From NCBI GenBank assembly GCA_009691525.1, contig SICG01000030.1, positions 1 to 33,929 of the forward strand: a stretch of DNA of 33,929 nucleotides. Reading direction: 5' to 3'. Below the pieces are notes generated by a model. The model was not told the origin of the DNA and did not search any database. It was given only the letters and a program-made list of their open reading frames with translations. The position numbers were made by a program, and so were the translations under genes. How positions within the stretch are numbered: the first letter of the stretch is position 1; the number at the start of each line of letters is the position of its first letter. This DNA is from Candidatus Latescibacterota bacterium. GTDB taxonomy: Bacteria; Latescibacterota; UBA2968; UBA8231. Below are positions 26,122 through 33,929 of the stretch, piece by piece.

Positions 26122-27201
26122 ATGGGCAAGAAGGTTTACGATATCGCCGTGCTCAAGGGCGACGGCATCGGCATCGAGGTGATCGACGAGGCGCTCAAGG
26201 TGCTCTGCGCCCTGGAGAAAAAGGGCGGCCCGGCCTGCGCCTTCAGCGAATACCCGGCCGGGGCCGGTTGTTATTTGGAGCAAGGCACCCCCCTGCCGCC
26301 AGCCACGGTGGATGCCTGTCGCCGGGCCGAGGCGGTGCTCCTGGGGGCCATGGGCCTGCCCCAGGTGCGCTGGCCCGACGGCACCGAGATGCGGCCCCAG
26401 GTCGATCTGCGCATCCAGCTAGATCTGTACGCCGGGGTGCGCCCAGCCTATCTGTACGCCGCCCACCACACCCCGCTCAAGGGCCGGCAGGCCGGGGACA
26501 TCGACCTGATCGTCCTGCGCGAAAACGTCGAGGGCTTATTCGCTTCGCTCAACGGCGGCATCGAGCTGCGCGGGGAGGTGGCGGTGGACTCGATGGTCAT
26601 CACCCGCTCTGGTACCGAGCGGCTGGTGCGCTACGCCTTTGAGCTGGCCCGCCAGCGGGGGCGGGCAAAGCCCAAAGTCACCTGCGTCGACAAGGCCAAT
26701 ATCTTTCGCTCCATGGCCTTCTTCCGCCGCCTGTACGACGAGGTGGCCGCCGGTTATCCAGATGTGGCCCGCGAATACGCCTACGTGGACGCCATGGCCC
26801 TGTACCTGGTGCGCCAGCCCGAGGTCTATGACGTGCTGGTGATGGAAAATATGTTCGGGGATATCCTTTCCGACCTAGCCGCTGGCCTGGTGGGCGGATT
26901 GGGTATGGCGCCCTCCGCCGATATCGGCGAGCAGGCCGCGGTCTTCCAGCCAGTACACGGCACCGCCCCCGACATCGCCGGCCAGGGCATCGCCAATCCG
27001 GTGGGCGCCATCCTCTCGGCGGGATTGATGCTGTGCTGGCTGGGCGTGCGGCACAAAGACGAAGAAGCGCGGGCCGGGGGTGAGCGCATCGAGGAAGCGG
27101 TGCGGCAGGTGCTGGCCCCCGAAGGGGTGGGCACCCCGGATATCGGAGGCAAGATGAGCACCTCACAACTGGGGGACGCCATTGCCGCCCAACTCAGCTG
27201 A
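26122..27201 (+). CDS. Isopropylmalate/isocitrate/tartrate dehydrogenase family protein (LeuB-like)
   Basis: YDIAVLKGDGIGIEVIDEALKVL...LRIQLDLYAGVRPA...DLIVLRENVEGLF...VDKANIFRSMAFFRRLYDEVA...ENMFGDILSDLAAGLVGGLGMAPSADIG...FQPVHGTAPDIAGQGIANPVGAILSAGLML. Confidence 0.93.
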   Translation: MGKKVYDIAVLKGDGIGIEVIDEALKVLCALEKKGGPACAFSEYPAGAGCYLEQGTPLPPATVDACRRAEAVLLGAMGLPQVRWPDGTEMRPQVDLRIQLDLYAGVRPAYLYAAHHTPLKGRQAGDIDLIVLRENVEGLFASLNGGIELRGEVAVDSMVITRSGTERLVRYAFELARQRGRAKPKVTCVDKANIFRSMAFFRRLYDEVAAGYPDVAREYAYVDAMALYLVRQPEVYDVLVMENMFGDILSDLAAGLVGGLGMAPSADIGEQAAVFQPVHGTAPDIAGQGIANPVGAILSAGLMLCWLGVRHKDEEARAGGERIEEAVRQVLAPEGVGTPDIGGKMSTSQLGDAIAAQLS

Positions 27202-28384
27202 AACGCTGCCGCTTTCGCGGCGTCATTTCCTCGAATTGGCGCTGGGGGCCGCGCTGCTGGGCCGGCTGCCGGCTGGGGCCCAGACCGCCTTGCTCGCCGG
27301 TCGGGTCCGGTTGCGCCAGCTGGGTCTGGCCATCGGCTCGCTGCCGCCGGGGCCGCTCAATGCCATCACCGACGTAGAGGGGGTGCGGGTGGGGCAGGTG
27401 ACCCTGATCGCGGGGGAGGGGCCGCTGGTCATCGGCAAGGGGCCGGTGCGCACCGGGGTGACGGCCATCCTGCCCCACGGCGGCGTGCTCAGCCGCGAGT
27501 CGGTGCTGGCCGCCGACTTCACCCTCAATGGCAATGGGGAGTTGACCGGGGTGGGGCCCTTGCGCCGCAGCGGTTGGCTGGGCGCCCCCATCCTCTTCAC
27601 CGATACCGGCAGTGTGGGGGCGGCGTACGATGCGGCCCTGGGGTACATGCTGGAGCGCGACCCGGAGGCCCTCTCGGGGATGCTGCGGCCCGAGCCGGTG
27701 GTGGGCGAGACCTGGGCCGACTTCCTGCACGACACGGCTGGCCGCCATCTACACGCCGAGCATGTGCGCCAGGCCCTAGACGAGGCGAAGGGCGGGCCAG
27801 TGGAAGAGGGCTGCACCGGCGGCGGCACTGGGATGCGGGCCTACGAGTTCAAGGCCGGCACGGGCACGGCCTCGCGCCAGGTGGAATGCGAGGATCGGCG
27901 CTACACCGTGGGCTTGCTGGTGCAGGCCAACCACGGCCGCCGCGCCCAGCTGATAATCGACGGGGTGCCGGTGGGCCGCGAAATCGCCGATCTGCTGCCC
28001 GAGCGGCCCGACCAGCCCAAGTCCATGCTGGCCGTGGTCGCCACCGATGCGCCGCTGCTGCCCCTGCAATTGCGCGAGCTGGCCAAACGGGTGGGGCTGG
28101 GCCTGGCCCGCACCGGGGCCATTTCCACCCAGAGCAGCGGCGATATCTTCCTGGCCTTCTCCACGGCCCAGCGGCGGGGATTTGCCCTGGTGCAGCCCCT
28201 GGAGGTGCTGGCCGACGGCCAGCTCACCCGGCTGTACCAAGGGGTGGTGGAAGCCGCTGAGGAAGCTATTCTCAATTCCCTGACCATGGCCCAGACCATG
28301 AGCGGCCGCGATGGCCGCATCATCCACGCCCTGCCTCTCGATCGCCTGGCCGAGGTGCTGCGGCGCTATGGAAAAATCAAGTGA
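27182..28384 (+). CDS. P1 family (S58, DmpA-like) peptidase with putative signal sequence
   Basis: SRRHFLELALGAALLGRLPAGAQT leader; NAITDVEGVRVGQVTL, EEGCTGGGTGMRAYEFKAGTGTASRQ, KSMLAVVATDAPLLPLQLRELAKRVGLGLARTG. Confidence 0.9.
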   Translation: MPPNSAETLPLSRRHFLELALGAALLGRLPAGAQTALLAGRVRLRQLGLAIGSLPPGPLNAITDVEGVRVGQVTLIAGEGPLVIGKGPVRTGVTAILPHGGVLSRESVLAADFTLNGNGELTGVGPLRRSGWLGAPILFTDTGSVGAAYDAALGYMLERDPEALSGMLRPEPVVGETWADFLHDTAGRHLHAEHVRQALDEAKGGPVEEGCTGGGTGMRAYEFKAGTGTASRQVECEDRRYTVGLLVQANHGRRAQLIIDGVPVGREIADLLPERPDQPKSMLAVVATDAPLLPLQLRELAKRVGLGLARTGAISTQSSGDIFLAFSTAQRRGFALVQPLEVLADGQLTRLYQGVVEAAEEAILNSLTMAQTMSGRDGRIIHALPLDRLAEVLRRYGKIK

Positions 28385-29402
28385 AACGACTGCGCGAACT
28401 GGGGCTGAAGGTGGGCGGACTCTCTCCGGGGCCGCGCAACAGCATCGCCGACGTGGCCGGGGTAGGTGTGGGCCACGCTGCCATCGAGGGGGAAGGTCTT
28501 TGTTGTGGGATCACCGTTATCCTGCCCTACGGTTTAGGGGTAAAGGAGCGCCGGCTCTATATCGGGCACTGGGTCGCCGACGGAGGCAGCCCGCTCACTG
28601 CCCTGCAGGTGGTGGAGGACTTCGGCATCTTCTCCTCGCCCATCGTACTGGCTCCCCCGGCGGCCATGGGCAAGTTCTATGAGGGGCTGTTGGCATACGG
28701 GTTGGGACGCGACCCCGGTCTCGACCTCGACACCGGCTGGCCGCCCCTGATCGCAGGGGTGGACGATCTCAATGCCCCGGTGCTGGTCTACCGCGCTGCC
28801 GCCGAAGCGCAATTGACGGCAGCGCTAAAGGCCGCTGGGAGCGGCCAGGTGCAGGAAGGCAATGTTGGCATTGGGCGCGGGCTGGGGGCCTTTGGGCTGA
28901 AAGGAGGTGTGGGCACTGCCTCGCGGCGCTGCGGAGATTATACAGTGGGCGTGCTGGTGGCGGTCGGTGGCGGTTCCCGCCTGTGGGCCGACGGCTATGC
29001 CCTAGACCTGTGGGCAAAGCTACCGAGAGAGATCAAACCGGGTGCCTGCGCGGCGGTGCTGGCCACCGACGCGCCGCTGCTGCCGCACCAGCTGGACCGC
29101 CTGGCTGGCCGGGCGGCGCTGGGCTTGGCGCGGGCCGGGCTGCTGGACAGTGCCACCCGCCAGGGTGCGGTGCTGGCTTTTTCCACGGCCGGGCCAGTTG
29201 GCGAAGGCGTGACCGCGCAGGCCGCCGCGCTGGGCGAAGAAGGACTGCCGCCCCTCTTCCGGGCCGGGGCCGAGGCCGGCGAGGAGGCGGTGCTCAACGG
29301 TCTGTTGGCTGCTGCCCCGGTTAGGGTAGGTGGGTTCTCGCTGGAGGCCCTACAGCCCGAGCCCTGGGCCGAGATCTTGCGCCGTGTTCAACAGGAAAGA
29401 GG

Positions 29403-29409
<7 letters not shown>
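28381..29409 (+). CDS. P1 family (S58, DmpA-like) peptidase homologue, second copy, no leader
   Basis: LGLKVGGLSPGPRNSIADVAGVGVGHAAI, EGNVGIGRGLGAFGLKGGVGTASRR, GACAAVLATDAPLLPHQLDRLAGRAALGLARAG. Confidence 0.88.
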
Positions 29410-30508
<1,099 letters not shown>

Positions 30509-30512
<4 letters not shown>

Positions 30513-31144
30513 TTGAGCAATTGATCGATTTGTTCCTGCACCTCGACGTGCACCTCTTCGACCTGGCCACCCAATACGGGCCCTGGATCTACGCCCTGCT
30601 TTTTCTGGTGGTCTTTGCCGAGACCGGGCTGGTGGTCACCCCTTTTTTGCCGGGGGATTCGCTGCTCTTCGCCACCGGTGCCATCGCCGCTACTGGAGCA
30701 CTTAACCCCCACTGGATCGTCGTCCTCTTGGTGGCGGCCGCAGTGCTGGGGGATGCGACCAATTACTGGATAGGCCGCTATGTGGGCCCCAAGGTTTTCA
30801 CCCGACAGAAGTCCTGGTTCTTCAATCCCGAACACCTGCACCGCACCCACGCCTTTTACGAGAAACACGGCGGGAAGACCATCATCATCGCCCGCTTCGT
30901 GCCCATCATCCGCACCTTTGCCCCCTTTGTGGCCGGCATCGGCGACATGAGTTACCGCCGGTTCTTCTCTTTCAATGTGGTCGGCGCGCTGCTATGGGTG
31001 CCTGTGTTAGTGTACGCCGGTTTTTTCTTTGGCAACCTGCCGGTGGTCAAGCAGAACTTCACCCTGGTGATCTTCGCCATCATCGGCCTGTCGGTGCTGC
31101 CGGTGGTGGTGGGGTACCTCCAGCAGTGGCGGGGAAAGAAGTGA
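30509..31144 (+). CDS. DedA family (VTT domain) membrane protein
   Basis: [24 protein letters not shown]...[13 protein letters not shown]...[45 protein letters not shown]. Confidence 0.95.
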
Positions 31145-31150
31145 ATCCCA

Positions 31151-31953
31151 ATGTCCCCTGATTACCGCAACTTCTACGACACCTTCGGATTCCTGGTTTT
31201 CCGCCAGCACTTCGCCCCCGTCGAGATGGCCGAGATCAGCCGCCAGTTCGACGAGCTGATGTGCGAGGCGCGCCACGGCGCACCGCATGACGGCATCGTG
31301 CGCCAGATGCTGCTCCAGTACGTCGAGAGGCGGCCGGCGCTGCTGGCCCTGCTGGAGGACGACCGGGTCTATGGGGTGATCGAAGAACTGCTGGGGCCGG
31401 GTTTCGTCTATTGGCCCTCCGACGCCAACTACTATGTCGGGAACACCGAATGGCATCCCGACCGCCACGTGGTCTTGCCCAACTACCAGCTGGTCAAGGT
31501 CGCTTTCTATCTCGATCCGGTCGGGGAGGATTCCGGCTGCTTGCGCGTGATCCCCGGCTCGCACCGCGAGCCTATGTGGGCCTCCGTGTTCGAGCTTTTC
31601 CACCGCGTGCAAAGGCCGCCGGTCTATCCCTTTGGCCACACCGGCGACCAGATGCCTTCCTACCCGCTGGTATCGGCGCCCGGCGACATGGTGGTCTTTA
31701 ACCAGCGTCTCTGGCACGCTGCCTACGGCGGCAGGCACCACCGGAGAATGTGTACCTCAACTTCTCTACCCGGCCGACTGAGGAGGCGCACCTCGACGAT
31801 CTCAGGCGCAACTACGAGGGGGCACTAGAGTGGATGCGGACCAAGAACCCCTTCGGTCCGGCCGACCGGGTCTACGATCCGGCGTTTCTGGCTGGCGGCG
31901 GCCCGCGCCGCCAGTCGATGCTGCGCCCGCTCAAGGAGTTGGGATTCAGGTAG
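31151..31953 (+). CDS. PhyH family dioxygenase, frameshifted near 31750
   Basis: YDTFGFLVFRQHFAPVEMAEISRQFDEL...TEWHPDRHVVLPNYQLVKVAFYLDPVGEDSGCLRVIPGSHRE...GDMVVFNQRLWHAAYGGRHHRRM, then MYLNFSTRPTEEAHLDDLRRNYEGALEWM...LKELGFR* in another frame. Confidence 0.85.
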
Positions 31954-31965
31954 GCGGAAGCTGAA

Positions 31966-32603
31966 TCACTTGCCCCAAGGCATCGACAGGGCCAGGCTCA
32001 GGTGCCGGTAGTACCCCGCCTCGCCAGGATTGGTCAGGATGCCGATCTCGGGCCTGATTGTCAGTTGGCGCTCGAAGTCATGGCTCAGGCCCAAGCCAAA
32101 GTTGTACGCCACCAGCGCATCGGCGTCCTGTCTCAGGAGCACCTTGCCGGCAGCGTTGAATTCCACGTGGGGGTTGGGTTGCCAGGTGAACAACATGGTG
32201 GGGTGAAACTCAAGGGTTTCGCTTGCCTCAAGACCTTCTCCGAAGGCAAACCCCAGGGGTGCATAAAGGCCAGCCGATCCGGGATCGCGCTGAACTTTGG
32301 GCCAAAGCCCACGATGTTGAAACCATCGCTATCCATCCTGACGCGCTCATACCGCACCCGCCAATCGACCCTCTGGGTGATGCCGGCCCCCAGTTGCAGG
32401 CCCACGCGCGTGTCGTCGTAATCATCCTCTTCTTCTTGCCAGTTCACAGCCGAAATATTCGGGGTCAGTTCGTAGCGGCCAGGGCCGAGCAGTTTGGCGC
32501 TCTGTAGCTCGGAGAAGGTCGAGATGCAACTGCACAGATTCGCTGACATCAGCAGGTGAAGCCCTAGCGGCGGGCGCAGGGAAAAGCGTCGCAGGTGATT
32601 CAT
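31966..32603 (-). CDS. Outer-membrane beta-barrel-like protein with putative lipobox, frameshifted near 32268
   Basis: MNHLRRFSLRPPLGLHLLMSANLCSC...LGPGRYELTPNISAVNW...TRVGLQLGAGITQRVDWRVRYERV...IPDRLA, continuing as LYAPLGFAFGEGLEASETLEFHPTMLFTWQPNPHVEFNAAGKVLL...LALSMPWGK* in a second frame. Confidence 0.6.
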
Positions 32604-32639
32604 CGGTGTTGTCCTTGCGAGAGGTGCGGTGGGTGTTCT

Positions 32640-32675
32640 GGGCCGCGGCCAGCTGCTGATCGATGGCCGCGGCCC
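32640..32675. other. Long perfect GC-rich hairpin
   Basis: GGGCCGCGGCC-agctgctgatcgat-GGCCGCGGCCC: 11-bp perfect arms, followed by TTTT on the + strand. Confidence 0.6.
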
Positions 32676-32863
32676 TTTTCACATCGGCAGAGCTTGGGTG
32701 CCGTTGCCGGCGCTGGTGTCCTCCGGGGTGTGCTTCAGCGCCGGGCCAGGGCCGCCGGCTGCAGCACATTGTTCGGCGTCTTTGCCTGACTCGGCAAACG
32801 GTAGAAGATTGCCATCAGGAACGCGAACCGTAAAATCCTGCGAACATTTTTGGAGGTCGCGGC

Positions 32864-33310
32864 TCAGACGCTCCTCGACGCGCGGCGGGCTACGAGCTTC
32901 CACACCATATAGCCGACGGTGACCGCGAGGCCGGCGCCGACAGCGGCCATCGAGCCGATTTGGGCGAGTTCCTGCGGCGCGAACGCCCATAGCGCGGCCC
33001 AGGCAAGGAGCGCCAGCGTCATGGCCCAGCCGTTGACGCGCCCCAGCGTCTGCGCCATTGTCGCGTCTTGGATGGAGCGGGGCGGTGGTCCGTGCAGCAT
33101 CTTCGGCATGGCGTTGAAGTAGGCCGCGAGGGCGAGACCCATGATGACGTTGTTCGCACGCATGACCAGCTCTCCGTCGATCAATCCTTGCTTGCGGGCC
33201 AGGGTGAGCAGCAGAGCGCCTCCGATTATTACGCCCGCGAGCTTGAGGGAGAAAATGAGGTGTTTTCTGACGTGGGATTGGGGTTCTCGCTCATTGGCTG
33301 GCTCCTTCAC
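32864..33310 (-). CDS. Small membrane protein, partner of the ArsR regulator (SdpI-like arrangement)
   Basis: 148-aa ORF with four predicted hydrophobic segments (IFSLKLAGVIIGGALLLTLA, VIMGLALAAYF, GWAMTLALLAWAALWAF, MAAVGAGLAVTVGYMVW); start overlaps the arsR-like gene end. Confidence 0.65.
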   Translation of the reverse strand: MKEPANEREPQSHVRKHLIFSLKLAGVIIGGALLLTLARKQGLIDGELVMRANNVIMGLALAAYFNAMPKMLHGPPPRSIQDATMAQTLGRVNGWAMTLALLAWAALWAFAPQELAQIGSMAAVGAGLAVTVGYMVWKLVARRASRSV

Positions 33311-33632
33311 GGGTTTCTTTGGGCTGGGCCTCGCCAGCGGCGTCCGCTGTTGTGCGCTCTCCGGCGCCGATGCCGAACAGCTGGGTGAAGCCCAGCAGTG
33401 CTTCCTCCAGCACCGACAACTTCAACTGATAGATGATACTCGTGCCGATCTTGTTGGCCTCGATCAGGTCAGCCGCGCGCAGCACCGCAAAATGCGCCGA
33501 CATGGTCGGCCGCGACACCGGGAAATGTGCCGATAGCTCCCCAGCGGTCATCGGGCGCTGGCGCAGCAACTCCAACACCTTGCGGCGGGTAGGGTCGGCC
33601 AGGGCTTTGAAGACGGCGTTCATTGTCGACAT
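33291..33632 (-). CDS. ArsR/SdpR-like winged-helix transcriptional regulator
   Basis: MNAVFKALADPTRRKVLELLRQRPMTAGELSAHFPVSRPTMSAHFAVLRAADLIEANKIGTSIIYQLKLSVLEEALL. Confidence 0.93.
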   Translation of the reverse strand: MSTMNAVFKALADPTRRKVLELLRQRPMTAGELSAHFPVSRPTMSAHFAVLRAADLIEANKIGTSIIYQLKLSVLEEALLGFTQLFGIGAGERTTADAAGEAQPKETREGASQ

Positions 33633-33673
33633 TTAGCTAAATATCTAACTTAGAGTCAGGTAAAATTTCGACG

Positions 33674-33694
33674 ATTGACTAAATCATTGTCAAT
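33674..33694. promoter_or_regulatory. Inverted repeat upstream of arsR-like gene, operator candidate
   Basis: ATTGAC-taaatcatt-GTCAAT; AT-rich region with a second palindrome TTAGCTAA closer to the gene. Confidence 0.45.
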
Positions 33695-33797
33695 AAGGGG
33701 AGTTCCGAGGGATAAACGCTGCGAGAAAGGGGCTCGGGGAGCAGAGGAACCAAAAAATGGACTCGACCTCTTTGCCTATCTTGGGTGCGTGTCGCCG

Positions 33798-33929
33798 CTA
33801 ATCAAATTCCCGCTTTGCCTTCTGGAAGCGCTTCATCCGGCGGAAGAAGATCACCAGCAAACCAGCCAGGGCCAGGTACAGGGCAAATTCGTACGCCGGC
33901 TCGTCCCAGCCCAGGATCACCGGCCACAG
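33798..33929 (-). CDS. C-terminal part of a membrane protein, cut by window edge
   Basis: Minus strand reads LWPVILGWDEPAYEFALYLALAGLLVIFFRRMKRFQKAKREFD* to the window end. Confidence 0.55.
   Translation of the reverse strand: MWPVILGWDEPAYEFALYLALAGLLVIFFRRMKRFQKAKREFD

Noticed and set aside
32679-32990. 103-aa minus-strand ORF between the OM-like and membrane genes
   Set aside because: Part overlaps the membrane-protein gene out of frame; the remaining sequence has no recognisable motif, so it was not called.

Overview
GC-rich bacterial chromosomal window carrying about 28 protein genes, 2 tRNAs and several decayed genes. No CRISPR array, transposase, integrase or phage gene was seen. The content suggests an uncultivated environmental bacterium: four phytanoyl-CoA dioxygenase (PhyH) family genes, two sugar-phosphate-isomerase-like TIM barrels, an enolase-superfamily enzyme, a DUF6807-like protein and a ferritin-like protein. 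Taxonomy was not determined. Housekeeping genes are hisA, rsmD, mutY and a leuB-like dehydrogenase. The most notable observations are: (1) a HisA that resembles the eukaryotic HIS6 form and stands alone; (2) a tandem, overlapping pair of P1/DmpA-like peptidases in which the second copy has Ala where the first has the presumed nucleophile Ser; (3) two head-to-head gene remnants abutting near 18962, as expected from one deletion across a divergent promoter; (4) an SDR relic with three separate losses; (5) four genes that each need a frame change to restore a continuous family-like protein; (6) a tRNA-Val with C at position 33; (7) a strong sigma70-type promoter overlapped by an 18-bp palindrome in front of a divergent TIM-barrel/PhyH pair; (8) two hybrid histidine kinases sharing an uncharacterised GAF-like module. 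I found no convincing wholly new multi-gene system. All family calls come from reading motifs, not database searches.
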